Assembly: GCF_017357385.1 (NCBI RefSeq)
Contig: NZ_CP071632.1
Location: 253,501 to 317,500 of the forward strand
Direction of reading: 5' to 3'
DNA: 64,000 nt
Source: Rhizobium sp. NZLR1
GTDB lineage: Bacteria > Pseudomonadota > Alphaproteobacteria > Rhizobiales > Rhizobiaceae
Each line of letters opens with the position of its first letter. The stretch's first letter is position 1. A program made the position numbers and the translations under genes. Shown here one piece after another: positions 44,995 to 54,043 of the stretch. The notes below the pieces were generated by a model. It was not told the origin of the DNA and ran no database searches. It saw only the letters and a list, made by a program, of their open reading frames with translations.

Positions 44995-45369
44995 ATGACC
45001 GACAAAAACAGCATTCTTCTCTACGTGACCGACGCCCCGACCAGCGCCCGCTTCTACACCACGCTGCTTGGGCAGGAGCCCGTAGAGACAAGTGCAACCT
45101 TCGCCATGTTTATCTTGCCGTCCGGCCTGGGGCTCGGTCTCTGGGGCAAAGCCGGTGTGGAGCCCTCGCCGGCGGCAGCCGGCGGCGGCAACGAGATAGG
45201 GTTCAAGGTTTCCACGGCCGGCAAGGTCGATGCGACCCATGCCGATTGGCAGGCCAAGGGCGCCAACATCGTCATGGCGCCGACCGATCTTGACTTCGGC
45301 CGAAGCTTCGTCGCGGCCGATCCCGATGGGCATCGCCTGCGGGTCTATACCGTGTCCGAGGCGGTTTGA
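44995..45369 (+). CDS. VOC-family (glyoxalase/bleomycin-resistance fold) protein
   Basis: A 124-residue VOC protein: SILLYVTDAPTSARFYTTLLGQEPVE at the start and FVAADPDGHRLRVYTV at the end are typical beta-alpha-beta repeats. The usual metal ligands are incomplete, so binding rather than catalysis is possible. AGGAGA precedes the ATG. Controlled, by inference, by the adjacent WYL regulator. EVE gene follows by four bases. Confidence 0.85.
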   Translation: MTDKNSILLYVTDAPTSARFYTTLLGQEPVETSATFAMFILPSGLGLGLWGKAGVEPSPAAAGGGNEIGFKVSTAGKVDATHADWQAKGANIVMAPTDLDFGRSFVAADPDGHRLRVYTVSEAV

Positions 45370-45372
45370 GCC

Positions 45373-45861
45373 ATGGCCAATGCCTGGATCGCCGTCGCTT
45401 CCGCAGCGCATGTCCGCATCGGCCGTCAAGCCGGTTTCATGCAGGTCTGTCACGGCAAGGCGTCACCCCTCAGGCGAATCACGCCTGGGGATCGTGTGAT
45501 CTACTACTCGCCCACTGTCGTCTTTGGCGGCAAGGACCGCCTGCAAGCTTTCACCGCGATCGGTCTGGCACACGATGGCGCGCCTTACCAGGTGGAGTTG
45601 GAAAGCGGTTTCAGGCCCTGGCGGCGGGATGTCGATTGGCGGCCTGCGGAGGAAACCTTGATCCGGCCGCTGCTCGGCCGGCTCGCCTTCACGCAGGTCG
45701 GCCCCAATTGGGGTTATCAGCTCCGTTTCGGTCTGTTCGGCATCAGCAATGAGGATGCCGATATGATTGCAGAAGCAATGCGGCAAGAGCGGCAGGATTT
45801 CTCCCCGAATGCCGCCATCTCTGAGCCTTCGAAGCAGGCCCCGGAATGCTGCATGGCATAA
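45373..45861 (+). CDS. EVE-domain protein
   Basis: A 162-residue PUA-like protein: WIAVASAAHVRIGRQAGF at the start, GDRVIYYSPTVVFGG in the middle and FGLFGISNEDADMIAEAM at the end. EVE domains bind modified bases in DNA or RNA and often accompany restriction or regulatory systems. It begins four bases after the VOC stop and is probably co-transcribed. Confidence 0.85.
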   Translation: MANAWIAVASAAHVRIGRQAGFMQVCHGKASPLRRITPGDRVIYYSPTVVFGGKDRLQAFTAIGLAHDGAPYQVELESGFRPWRRDVDWRPAEETLIRPLLGRLAFTQVGPNWGYQLRFGLFGISNEDADMIAEAMRQERQDFSPNAAISEPSKQAPECCMA

Positions 45862-45897
45862 CCGCAGTGTTCATCATCACCGGCAAGCGTGCGAAAA

Positions 45898-46401
45898 TTA
45901 CTCGAAATCCGCAAGCAGCTTCCGCAACAGCCTGTCGAGGTCCGCCTTCTCGGCAGCGCTCAGGTTTTTCGACAGCCGGTGCTGATTGGCGACATGGGCG
46001 TCGACAGCGGTCTCGACCGTCGCAAGTCCCTTTTCCGTCAGCGCGATGAGCACGCTCCTGCGGTCGTCGGGATTGAGGATCCGCTCGACGAGGCCCGCTT
46101 TTTCCAGCTGGTCGATGCGGTTCGTCATCGTGCCGGAGCTGACCATGGTCATCTCGAGGAGCTCGCCCGGCGAAAGCCGGTGGGGCGCACCGGCGCGGCG
46201 AAGCGTCGCCAGCACGTCGAAGGCGGAGGACGAAAGCCCCTGCTTCAGCAGCACCGCCTCTACCTCGCGGCCGAGATGGGTGCCGAGGCGCTTCAGGCGC
46301 CCGAGGATGCCCATCGGTTCGACGTCGAGATCCGGCCGCTCGCGTCGCCATTGCGCCAGGATCTTGTCGACATGGTCGATCTTGCCGTCTTCGCTCATCA
46401 T
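45898..46401 (-). CDS. MarR-family transcriptional regulator
   Basis: A 167-residue winged-helix regulator. Core: SSSAFDVLATLRRAGAPHRL, MTMVSSGTMTNRIDQLEKAG as recognition helix, and ERILNPDDRRSVLIALTEKG as the wing. Divergent from an EamA transporter, with a perfect 20-bp palindrome in the shared gap. Likely represses both genes until a ligand binds. Confidence 0.92.
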   Translation of the reverse strand: MMSEDGKIDHVDKILAQWRRERPDLDVEPMGILGRLKRLGTHLGREVEAVLLKQGLSSSAFDVLATLRRAGAPHRLSPGELLEMTMVSSGTMTNRIDQLEKAGLVERILNPDDRRSVLIALTEKGLATVETAVDAHVANQHRLSKNLSAAEKADLDRLLRKLLADFE

Positions 46402-46417
46402 CCACCGATAGCATTCA

Positions 46418-46437
46418 TTATCTTGACGTCAAGATAA
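46418..46437. promoter_or_regulatory. MarR operator, perfect 20-bp palindrome
   Basis: TTATCTTGACGTCAAGATAA reads identically on both strands. It is centred about 26 bases from the MarR start and 53 from the EamA start. Length and symmetry fit MarR-type dimers. Confidence 0.75.
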
Positions 46438-46479
46438 GAACCGATAGGATGGATTTGTCTTGAAATAGAGATTCTTGAG

Positions 46480-47391
46480 ATGAAGATAAATTCTGGCGAT
46501 GCCACCGATCTTGCGATGACCGCACTTGCACCCGCCATCTGGGGCAGCACCTACATCGTCACCACCGCATTGCTGCCGGCCGGGTATCCGCTGACGGTGG
46601 CGATGCTGCGGGCGCTGCCGGCCGGCCTGCTGCTTCTGCTGCTGGTGAGAAAGCTGCCGTCCGGCATCTGGTGGGGAAGGACCTTCGTTCTCGGCGCGCT
46701 GAACTTCTCGTTCTTCTGGGCGATGCTCTTCGTCTCCGCCTACCGGCTGCCGGGCGGCGTTGCCGCAACGGTCGGCGCGGTGCAGCCGCTGATCGTCATC
46801 GCGCTGTCGCGGCTTTTTCTCGGCAAGCCGGTCCGGCCGCTCGCCGTGTTGGCCGGTCTTGCCGGCATGGCCGGCGTCGGGTTGCTGGTGTTGACGCCGA
46901 CGGCGGGGCTCGATCCCGTAGGGGTCGCCGCCGGTCTCGCCGGCGCCGTCTCGATGGCCTTCGGCACGGTGCTGACACGGCGCTGGGCGCCGCCGGTCTC
47001 GAACCTCACCTTCACCGCCTGGCAATTGACGGCAGGCGGCATCCTGCTGGTGCCCTTTGCGCTTTGCCTCGAACCGGCGCTGCCGGCACCGAGCCTCGCA
47101 AACATTGCCGGCATCGCCTATCTCGGCCTGATCGGCGCTGCCTTTACCTATTTGCTGTGGTTTCGCGGCCTGTCGCGCATCGAACCCTCGGCAGTCTCTT
47201 CGCTTGGCTTTCTGAGCCCGCTGGTCGCGACCCTACTCGGCTGGCTGGCGCTCGGCCAGAGCCTGGCGCCGGCGCAGATCGCCGGCCTCGCCATGGTGCT
47301 TGCCAGCGTCTGGCTCAGTCAGCGCATAATGATGCCGGTCAGGCCCATTCGCCCTGCCGCATCACCGGAACCCGCGAGCCATCGGGCTTGA
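46480..47391 (+). CDS. EamA-family transporter
   Basis: A 303-residue inner-membrane protein with two EamA halves and ten hydrophobic segments: LAPAIWGSTYIVTTALLPAG at the start and LGFLSPLVATLLGWLALGQ in the second half. Probable efflux of a metabolite under MarR control. The last 53 bases overlap the end of the M29 aminopeptidase gene on the other strand. Confidence 0.88.
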   Translation: MKINSGDATDLAMTALAPAIWGSTYIVTTALLPAGYPLTVAMLRALPAGLLLLLLVRKLPSGIWWGRTFVLGALNFSFFWAMLFVSAYRLPGGVAATVGAVQPLIVIALSRLFLGKPVRPLAVLAGLAGMAGVGLLVLTPTAGLDPVGVAAGLAGAVSMAFGTVLTRRWAPPVSNLTFTAWQLTAGGILLVPFALCLEPALPAPSLANIAGIAYLGLIGAAFTYLLWFRGLSRIEPSAVSSLGFLSPLVATLLGWLALGQSLAPAQIAGLAMVLASVWLSQRIMMPVRPIRPAASPEPASHRA

Positions 47392-48592
47392 CGCCGTCGA
47401 TATCGACCTTATCAGAGCCGATCATCCAGTCGATATGGATCAAGCTGGAATTGCCGCCCTGCGCCTTGATCTGCTCCTGGCTCAGTGTTGCGCCGTCAAG
47501 GAAGCACTTGGAATAGCACTGGCCGAGCGCGATGTGGCACGAGGCGTTCTCGTCGAACAGCGTGTTGTAGAACAGGATACCGCTGGCCGAGATCGGCGAG
47601 GAATGCGGCACCAGCGCCACTTCGCCGAGCCGGCGCGCACCCTCGTCGGTATCGAGCACCTTGTTCAAGACCTTTTCACCGCGCGAGGCCATGGCCTCGA
47701 CGATGCGGCCGCCTTCGAAGCGCACCTGGATATTGTCGATCAGCGTGCCCTGGTGCGAAAGTGGCTTGGTGCTGGAAACATGGCCTTCGACGCGTAGCGC
47801 ATGCGGCGTGGTGAAGACTTCCTCGGTCGGGATGTTGGGATTGCAGGTAATGCCGTTTTTGGCGGTGGACGCGCCTCCATGCCATTCATGCCCGTCGGCA
47901 AGCCCGACCATCAGGTCGGTGCCCGGTCCCTGGAAATGCAGCGAGGCGAAGCGCTCGCCGTTCAGCCAGGCGGAGCGCTTGGCGAGATTCGCATTGTGCT
48001 CGGCCCAGGCGGCGACCGGATCGCTGACATCGACGCGCGAGGCGGCAAAGATCGCCTTGGCGAGCTTGGCGATGGCGATCGGCTCGGGATCGTCGGGGAA
48101 GACCACCTTGGCCCAGGATGGATTGGGATAGGAGACGATGTTCCAGTTGATGTCGAAATTCGAGATCTTTTCCAGCGCCGGCTTGTAGGCGGTTGATGTG
48201 GCGCGATTGGCGCGGCCGACCTTGTCGGCATCCTGTTCGGAAAGCAGCAAAGGATTGTCGCCGGCGATCGCCAGCCGGGCCGCCCCGTTGGCATAGGCCT
48301 TGGCCATGCCCTCGTAGAGCCAGCCGGAGGCGCGGTCGAAGCTCTCGTCGCTGCCATGCTGATAGCGCGAAAGCGTCGTTTCCTCGTCGGAATAGAAGGC
48401 GGTGACCAGGCCGGCGCCGGCCTGATAGGCGTGTTTGGTGATCAGGCGAACGAGCGGCAGCGCCACCACCGGCGCGGTAATCACCAGATCCTGACCCTTC
48501 TGCAGCTGCAGCCCGACCTTGACGGCAACTTTCGCAAGCTTCTCCAGCTTGACGGGATCAATGGTGTTCTGGCTCTGGGGCATGAAAGTCAT
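47339..48592 (-). CDS. M29-family aminopeptidase
   Basis: A 417-residue metallo-aminopeptidase (AmpS/PepS/aminopeptidase T). Typical segments are GERFASLHFQGPGTDL, NIPTEEVFTTPHALRVEG (metal-ligand Glu and following residues), EVALVPHSSPI and HIALGQCYSKC near the metal site, and SLIHIDWMIGSD. Cytosolic peptide turnover. The 3' end overlaps the EamA gene end by 53 bases in antisense. Confidence 0.9.
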   Translation of the reverse strand: MTFMPQSQNTIDPVKLEKLAKVAVKVGLQLQKGQDLVITAPVVALPLVRLITKHAYQAGAGLVTAFYSDEETTLSRYQHGSDESFDRASGWLYEGMAKAYANGAARLAIAGDNPLLLSEQDADKVGRANRATSTAYKPALEKISNFDINWNIVSYPNPSWAKVVFPDDPEPIAIAKLAKAIFAASRVDVSDPVAAWAEHNANLAKRSAWLNGERFASLHFQGPGTDLMVGLADGHEWHGGASTAKNGITCNPNIPTEEVFTTPHALRVEGHVSSTKPLSHQGTLIDNIQVRFEGGRIVEAMASRGEKVLNKVLDTDEGARRLGEVALVPHSSPISASGILFYNTLFDENASCHIALGQCYSKCFLDGATLSQEQIKAQGGNSSLIHIDWMIGSDKVDIDGVKPDGSRVPVMRQGEWA

Positions 48593-48717
48593 GGTTCAAC
48601 CTGCCTTTTGTCATCGACGTTCTCAAGGCTGGCAGACTTAGACCCGTTTGCGGCGAAAATGAAGCGCGCCGCTACCGAATTGCCAGCGGCCGGATCGACA
48701 CCCGGCCACTTGCGCGC

Positions 48718-49401
48718 TCAGGCGGCGGCAGGCTGCCTAAGCAGGATCGAGTTGTGTTTGTTGAGGAAATCCGTCAGTCGCTCGGGGTAATCCTCGCCAA
48801 CGGCGGCTCGGACACTCGCGCGCTCTGACAGCGCCTTGCGCCAGCGCTTTACCCGCTCGAGCCCGTCGAAAATGCCGCTGTCGCCGAGCGTGTCGAAGAG
48901 ATCGAAATAACGAAACACAGGCGCGAAGACGGCGTCGACGAGGCTGAAGCCACTGCCGGGAAAATAGGCCCCGTCGCCCAGCGCGCCCTCGAGCGTCGTG
49001 AATTTTGCGATGAGCGCCTTGCGCTTGGCCTCCAGCTGCAGTTCATCCTGCGCCGTTTCATAACCCCAGAGATCGGACAGCACGGACGTGCCGAATTCCA
49101 TCCAGCCGCGATGACGGGCGCGGGTCAGCGGATCGGCCGGATGCAGCGCAGTTCCCACCTGCGTTTCCTCCAGATATTCGCAGATGACGCTGCTTTCGAA
49201 CAGCACGGCCTCGCTGCCATCCATTTGTTCGATCCGCAGCAGCGGCACCTTGCCGAGCGGCGAGATTTTCAGGAACCAGTCCGGCTTGTTGGCAAGATCG
49301 ATGTTGATGCGCTCGAACGGCACGCCCTTTTCGAGAAGCACGATCGCGGCGCGCTGCACATAGGGGCAGAGGTGGTGGCTGATCAATGTAAGCTTGCTCA
49401 T
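48718..49401 (-). CDS. glutathione S-transferase family protein
   Basis: A 227-residue GST. The thioredoxin-like N-domain has LISHHLCPYVQRAAIVLLEK (a Cys at the redox/GSH position, as in omega/beta-like classes) and KVPLLR...SSVICEYLEE. The helical C-domain ends the protein. GGAGA precedes the ATG at 49401. Divergent from a MarR-type gene that probably regulates it. Confidence 0.9.
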   Translation of the reverse strand: MSKLTLISHHLCPYVQRAAIVLLEKGVPFERINIDLANKPDWFLKISPLGKVPLLRIEQMDGSEAVLFESSVICEYLEETQVGTALHPADPLTRARHRGWMEFGTSVLSDLWGYETAQDELQLEAKRKALIAKFTTLEGALGDGAYFPGSGFSLVDAVFAPVFRYFDLFDTLGDSGIFDGLERVKRWRKALSERASVRAAVGEDYPERLTDFLNKHNSILLRQPAAA

Positions 49402-49511
49402 GGCGCTCTCCTGATGCCGCACGCCGCGGCTGAAAATATCAATAACGATGATAGATGCAAATGCATATAATAGCGATTGCGCCGGCGTTCAAGTTAAATG
49501 TAACTGCATCT

Positions 49512-49955
49512 ATGTCCGATAAGTCCCCGACGCCGAGCGAAGCCGCGACCAGCGCATGGATACACATCATGCGCGCCCGCGATCGTCTGCTTGCGGCGAT
49601 CGAAATCGATTTCAAGGCGGCGAAAATGCCGACGCTTTCCTGGTACGACGTGCTTTGGGAGCTGGCGAGGGCAAAGGGCGGGCGATTGCGTCCCTATGAG
49701 ATCGAAGAACGGACACTGCTTGCCCAATATAATCTCTCCCGTCTGGTAGACCGGCTGGAAAGGGAGGGCTTGGTCCACCGCGAGACCTTCGACGAGGATG
49801 CGCGCGGCCGCTGGGTCGTGATCACCGATGCCGGGCTGCAGCTGCGAGAGCGCATGTGGGCGGTCTATGCTAGGTCGATCGAAACCCATATGGGCTGCAA
49901 GCTTGCCGAGACCGAGGCAAATACCATAACAGCTTTACTGGCTCGTTTCCTTTGA
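49512..49955 (+). CDS. MarR-family transcriptional regulator
   Basis: A 147-residue regulator: TLSWYDVLWELARAKGGRLR, ERTLLAQYNLSRLVDRLEREG and RETFDEDARGRWVVITDAG. Start at MSDKSP; upstream ATG codons lack a site. The gap to the divergent GST gene includes the small palindrome ATGCA-AA-TGCAT (49455-49466), a possible but weak operator. Confidence 0.88.
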   Translation: MSDKSPTPSEAATSAWIHIMRARDRLLAAIEIDFKAAKMPTLSWYDVLWELARAKGGRLRPYEIEERTLLAQYNLSRLVDRLEREGLVHRETFDEDARGRWVVITDAGLQLRERMWAVYARSIETHMGCKLAETEANTITALLARFL

Positions 49956-50429
49956 TCAGGCGATCAACGATACGCCGACCGCTTTCAAGGCCTTCAACGC
50001 ATCCTTTGGATCGAGCCGCACCTGCAGTCCGCGTTGGCCGCCATTGATATAGACGAGCGGTTCGGCCAGGGCGGTTTCCTCGATCGCCGTCGGCATGGAT
50101 TTCTTCTGGCCGAAGGGGCTGATGCCGCCGACATGATAACCCGTCAGCCGCTCGGCATCGGCCGGCTTCATCATATTGGCCGATTTGCCGTGAAAGGCGC
50201 TCGCAAGCTTCTTCATGCTGACTTCGCGGTCCGACGGCACGACGACGCAGACCGGCTTGCCGTCCACCTCCGCCATCAACGTCTTCAGCACCCGGTGCGG
50301 CGCTTCGCCAAGGGCTTCCGCCGCCTGCAGGCCGACGCGCTCGGCGCCCGGGTCGTAGTCATAGGCATGGACCGTGAAGGCGACGCCTGCCTGGGAAAGA
50401 ACCTGTGTCGCGCGCGTGGTCTTGGACAT
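49956..50429 (-). CDS. ybaK: Cys-tRNA(Pro)/aminoacyl-tRNA deacylase (YbaK/EbsC family)
   Basis: A 157-residue editing enzyme that removes mischarged amino acids from tRNA. YbaK features are VPSDREVSMKKLA (catalytic Lys region), GYHVGGISPFGQKK and VYINGGQRGLQVRLDP. The start at MSKTTR is chosen; the frame extends upstream into the ArsC-like gene. It lies 28 bases after that gene and may be co-transcribed. Confidence 0.9.
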   Translation of the reverse strand: MSKTTRATQVLSQAGVAFTVHAYDYDPGAERVGLQAAEALGEAPHRVLKTLMAEVDGKPVCVVVPSDREVSMKKLASAFHGKSANMMKPADAERLTGYHVGGISPFGQKKSMPTAIEETALAEPLVYINGGQRGLQVRLDPKDALKALKAVGVSLIA

Positions 50430-50457
50430 CTCTAGCTCGGGAGTTGTTGCCTGTCGT

Positions 50458-50808
50458 TCAGCCTGCAAATGCACAGGCGTAAATCGCCGGCTTGAAGCCG
50501 ATCAGCAACTTGCCGCTGGCCTCCAGCACCGGCCGTTTGATCATCGACGGCTGGTCGAGCATCAGTTGGATCGCCTTCTCCCAGCTGAGGTTCTCCCGCT
50601 CTGCATCAGCCAGTTTGCGGAAGGTGGTGCCGGCGCGGTTGAGCACGGTATCGAGCCCGGCCTGATCGATCCAGGCATCAAGATGGGCGCGGTCGATGCC
50701 GAGCGCCTTGTAATCGTGAAACGCATAGGCAACGCCGTGTTCTTCCAGCCAGCTGCGGGCCTTCTTCATCGTGTCGCAATTCTTGATACCATAGATGGTG
50801 ACGGTCAT
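50458..50808 (-). CDS. ArsC/Spx-family reductase (YffB-like)
   Basis: A 116-residue thioredoxin-fold protein. The N-terminus MTVTIYGIKNCDTMKKARSW has the single Cys11 typical of YffB, and PSMIKRPVLEASGKLLIGF near residue 92 matches the family. Lacking the extra Cys residues of true arsenate reductases, a glutathione-linked reductase is more likely. Confidence 0.88.
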   Translation of the reverse strand: MTVTIYGIKNCDTMKKARSWLEEHGVAYAFHDYKALGIDRAHLDAWIDQAGLDTVLNRAGTTFRKLADAERENLSWEKAIQLMLDQPSMIKRPVLEASGKLLIGFKPAIYACAFAG

Positions 50809-50909
50809 GCCCGATCGATTCCCTGTGATCGCTGCGAGATACCATGCAAGAAGACCGGCGCAAATGCCCGCGACACTTTATCCCGGCGCTCGCCGGGATC
50901 CGGCTCGGC

Positions 50910-51971
50910 TCAATTCTCCAGCGTGCCGGCCTTGCGCAAGGCGTCGCTGGGACTGTCGCAGACAATCTTCATCAGGTCGCCGCGCCGCCGTACCAGCCGG
51001 TCGGACGTTCGGGTCAGGATCAACCCGTCTTGCGGGGCGCAGAGTTCGATGCTGCCACCCGGCTGACCCGGGCGGGTGACAATCGTCGCCAGGAGCTCGC
51101 CTTCCACAACCCTGTCGCCGATGGCGCGATGCAAGAGCACGGCCCCACCTTCAGGAGCGCGAATGATCTCGACATTGTCGAGCGGCACGGCCGGACCGGA
51201 AAACGCCTTTGCCTCAGCCTTCACCTCACTGACGATCCCCCGTGCCGCAAGGAACCGCCACAGCCCCTCCGCATCCTTCTCAGCCAGCACCGGATCGACG
51301 TCGCGTTTGCCGCGCAGCTCGACGGTGACCGAAAGCCTGCCCGGCAGCCGCGATTGGCGCTCGCCGGAAACCTCATATTTCCAGGCAAAACCGACCGCCT
51401 CTTCGAAGGCCGAGCTTTCGCCATCCGAAAGCAGCGCGGCCTCCATATCGAGTGCAGCGGCAAGATCGGCCGCCTCCGGCCAGAAGGCTTCGTCGATATA
51501 GGCATATTGCAGGGATTCGTCGTCGCAATGCAGGTCGAGGACGAGATCGGCGCCAAGCGCCATATGCAAGAGCTGTCGTTTCAGCCTGTCGGTAGCCGGA
51601 TAATCATCGAGGTCTTCGATCAGCGTGGCCCGATCGGCAAGGGAGATCAGCGGAAAATCCCGGTTGAAATTGGTGCGTGAGCCAAGGTCGAAACGACCCT
51701 GCAGGTCGCCGAAATGCGATTGCGCTGCACCGATCGGATTGGCCTGCGGCACGATGGTGATGTCGCCGACGATCCCGCCTTCGCTTTCCGCCTGCCGCAG
51801 CCGCTCGCAGAGGAAATGCAGGAGCACCGTTCCCGGCAGTTCCCCGGCATGCAGTGCGGCCTGGATATAGATCTTCGGCGCCTTCGGATCGTGGCCCGCA
51901 AAGCGCAGCACCGGCAGCCGCCACTCCGTTCCCGGCGTATCTCCTGGGATGATGATCTCTGAAACATCCAT
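50910..51971 (-). CDS. succinylglutamate desuccinylase/aspartoacylase family deacylase
   Basis: A 353-residue M14-like zinc hydrolase. Zinc ligands appear in AALHAGELPG (His, Glu) and DLHCDDESLQ (His); TNFNRDFP provides substrate-binding Arg; ELRGKRDVD carries the catalytic Glu region. A C-terminal swivelling domain contains APEGGAVLLHRAIGDRV. Cleaves an N-acyl amino acid. No arginine-catabolism genes adjoin, so the substrate is open. Confidence 0.88.
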   Translation of the reverse strand: MDVSEIIIPGDTPGTEWRLPVLRFAGHDPKAPKIYIQAALHAGELPGTVLLHFLCERLRQAESEGGIVGDITIVPQANPIGAAQSHFGDLQGRFDLGSRTNFNRDFPLISLADRATLIEDLDDYPATDRLKRQLLHMALGADLVLDLHCDDESLQYAYIDEAFWPEAADLAAALDMEAALLSDGESSAFEEAVGFAWKYEVSGERQSRLPGRLSVTVELRGKRDVDPVLAEKDAEGLWRFLAARGIVSEVKAEAKAFSGPAVPLDNVEIIRAPEGGAVLLHRAIGDRVVEGELLATIVTRPGQPGGSIELCAPQDGLILTRTSDRLVRRRGDLMKIVCDSPSDALRKAGTLEN

Positions 51972-52067
51972 GCTGTCTTCGTTCTCCGTTTGCCATCCCG
52001 ACGGTTGTTCAGCTTTATGCGCGGAAATCGCGGAAGCGCAAGCCTTGGTCCGGAGATGCCATTGCCG

Positions 52068-52676
52068 TCAGCCAAGCAGCGGCCAGCGATCGATGATGTG
52101 GTGTTCGGTTTTTCCAAGAACGCTGTGAATGAGCAGGAATTCCCGCGCCGTCCACGAAACCGGTTGGTCGAGGCTCGTCGGCGGCACTGCTTTGCGGTCA
52201 TAGAGCAGCGTCATATGCGCCGTGAAATTGCGATCGATATTGTCACGCAATCCGGTATTGTGCAGGCCGACACCAAGCTGGACATGCAGTCGCATGAGCG
52301 GCATCAGCCCGTCTTTGCTGCAGAGCACCAGAGGCCGCGCCTTGCCTTCCCGCTTGAAGCTCATGATCCTGTCGAAGGTGACGGCGATCGGCGCGCCCTC
52401 GACTGTAGCGGCGGCCTGCCGGGCCGCAAAGATCACGTCCTCCGGCAACACTTCATAGTCGCCGATGCCGATAACGCTCACATGCAGGGTCGTCAGCCGC
52501 GGCTTTGCGGAAAGGGAGAAGGTCTTGCAATAGTCGTCGGCGATCGAAGCCGCTTGCCGTTCGACGATCGCAGGCGGGCGGAGCGCAAAGAAAAGCCTGT
52601 GGCCGCCGTTCCGGCTTTCACACGCCTGCCCGCGTCGATTTTGACCATGGTCGAAATCGAAGGAAATCTGGTTCAT
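52068..52676 (-). CDS. 2'-5' RNA ligase / 2H phosphoesterase family protein
   Basis: A 202-residue protein with both HxTx-type motifs of the 2H fold: HVSVIGIG near residue 65 and HMTLLYD near residue 154. The first has Ser in place of Thr, which is tolerated. Family members hydrolyse cyclic phosphodiesters in RNA. The first 25 residues are a polar extension. Single gene. Confidence 0.85.
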   Translation of the reverse strand: MNQISFDFDHGQNRRGQACESRNGGHRLFFALRPPAIVERQAASIADDYCKTFSLSAKPRLTTLHVSVIGIGDYEVLPEDVIFAARQAAATVEGAPIAVTFDRIMSFKREGKARPLVLCSKDGLMPLMRLHVQLGVGLHNTGLRDNIDRNFTAHMTLLYDRKAVPPTSLDQPVSWTAREFLLIHSVLGKTEHHIIDRWPLLG

Positions 52677-52844
52677 GGCCTGTCAGGTCGTCATGACCGC
52701 CTCGCGCTCCAAAAAAGAGGTGAAAGATACGCCGGCAAGGTAGAATATCAAGAACAAAAAAAGAACGAGATGCGCAAGAATCGGGTTGAAACAGCGGCCG
52801 TTCCGTACGATTTTGGTGGTAATCGAAAACGCGGAGGCTGTGTC

Positions 52845-53408
52845 ATGGCCCAGACGATCCATCACTATCTCATCTTCGAAACCGCGGCTGGTTTCTGCGG
52901 CATCGCCTGGAGCGACGCCGGCATCGCCCGCTTCCAGCTGCCGACGAAAACCGCGGAAGCGACCGAGCGGCTCTTACTGCGCCGCCTGCCGGGTGCCGAG
53001 CCCGGCGCGCCGACGCCTGATGTGCTCGAAACGGTCGCCGCCGTGAAGCGCTATTTCCAGGGCGAGGAAACGGATTTTTCCGACGTCGAACTCGATCTTG
53101 CCGGGCAGGATGCCCTCTTCAGGGATATTTACGCGGCGGCAAGGCGTGTCGGCTGGGGCCATACGACCACCTACGGCGCGCTGGCGAAAGAGCTTGGCGC
53201 CGGGCCGGAAGTCGCGCGCGACGTCGGCCAGGCGATGGCGAAGAACCCGGTCGCATTGATCATCCCCTGCCACCGGGTGCTGGCCGCCGGCGGCAAAATC
53301 GGCGGTTTCTCGGCTCCCGGCGGCTCGTCATCGAAGACCCGCATGCTGGAGCTTGAAGGCGTCCAGCTCGGCCCGCCGCCGCCCGCCCAGCAATCGCTGG
53401 GGTTTTAG
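52845..53408 (+). CDS. ogt: methylated-DNA-protein-cysteine S-methyltransferase
   Basis: A 187-residue suicidal DNA repair protein for O6-alkylguanine. Active site IIPCHRVLAAGGKIGGFSAP with acceptor Cys, preceded by the helix-turn-helix TTYGALAKELG. The N-terminal half is the usual degenerate domain. The start at MAQTIHH follows GGAGG; the long upstream frame is antisense to the RNA ligase gene. Confidence 0.92.
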   Translation: MAQTIHHYLIFETAAGFCGIAWSDAGIARFQLPTKTAEATERLLLRRLPGAEPGAPTPDVLETVAAVKRYFQGEETDFSDVELDLAGQDALFRDIYAAARRVGWGHTTTYGALAKELGAGPEVARDVGQAMAKNPVALIIPCHRVLAAGGKIGGFSAPGGSSSKTRMLELEGVQLGPPPPAQQSLGF

Positions 53409-53442
53409 GCGGCGGGGCGGTCTCAGCCGGGATGCCGGCTGC

Positions 53443-54043
53443 TCAATGCGGGCTGGCCGTTGGCCGGACGATGATCTCGCTGACATCGACATCGTCAGGC
53501 TGGCTGACGGCATAGAGGATCGAATTGGCGATAGCCTCGGGGCTGATCGTGACCGCCCTGAAAACCCTCATGGCGTTCCGCGCGGTCGGATCGGTAATCG
53601 TGCCGGCCAGTTCCGATGTCGTGGTGCCGGGGGAGATGACCGTCACCCGGATGCGATCTGTCTCCTGCCGCAACCCGTCCGAGATCGCCCGCACCGCGAA
53701 TTTCGTCGCGCAATAGACCGCGGCCGTTGGGGAAACGGCGTGGCCGCCGATCGAAGCCAGGTTGATGATCTGTCCGGATCCCTGCGCCTTCATGATCGGA
53801 AGCGCAGCGGCGATGTCGTAGAGCACACCCTTGATGTTGACGTCGACCATCCGGTCCCACTCGTCGACCTTGAGGGCCGCAAGCGGCGAGAGCGGCATGA
53901 CGCCGGCATTGTTGACGATAACGTCCAACCGGCCGAATTCGGACCTGGCAAAACCCGCAAAGGCCGCCACTTGGGAACGGTCGGTGACATCAAGCTTTCG
54001 CAGCCGCACGCTGCCGCCCTTGGCTGCTATTTCGCCGGCGAGT
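53443..54043 (-). pseudogene. SDR oxidoreductase lacking its N-terminus
   Basis: The readable part begins LAGEIAAKGGSVRLRKLDV and continues through NNAGVMPLSP, LASIGGHAV and the catalytic YCATKFAV. The first 45 or so residues, with the TGxxxGIG cofactor loop, are missing; an in-frame TAG lies just before the retained part. Without the loop it cannot bind NADP, so it is scored as a remnant. A GTG at 54009 could start a 188-residue fragment. Fused to an rpiB fragment by deletion. Confidence 0.8.

Noticed and set aside
52683..52865. 60-codon minus-strand hydrophobic ORF
   Set aside because: A hydrophobic run is present, but it overlaps the ogt start in antisense, has no ribosome site and arises from A/T-rich leader sequence.
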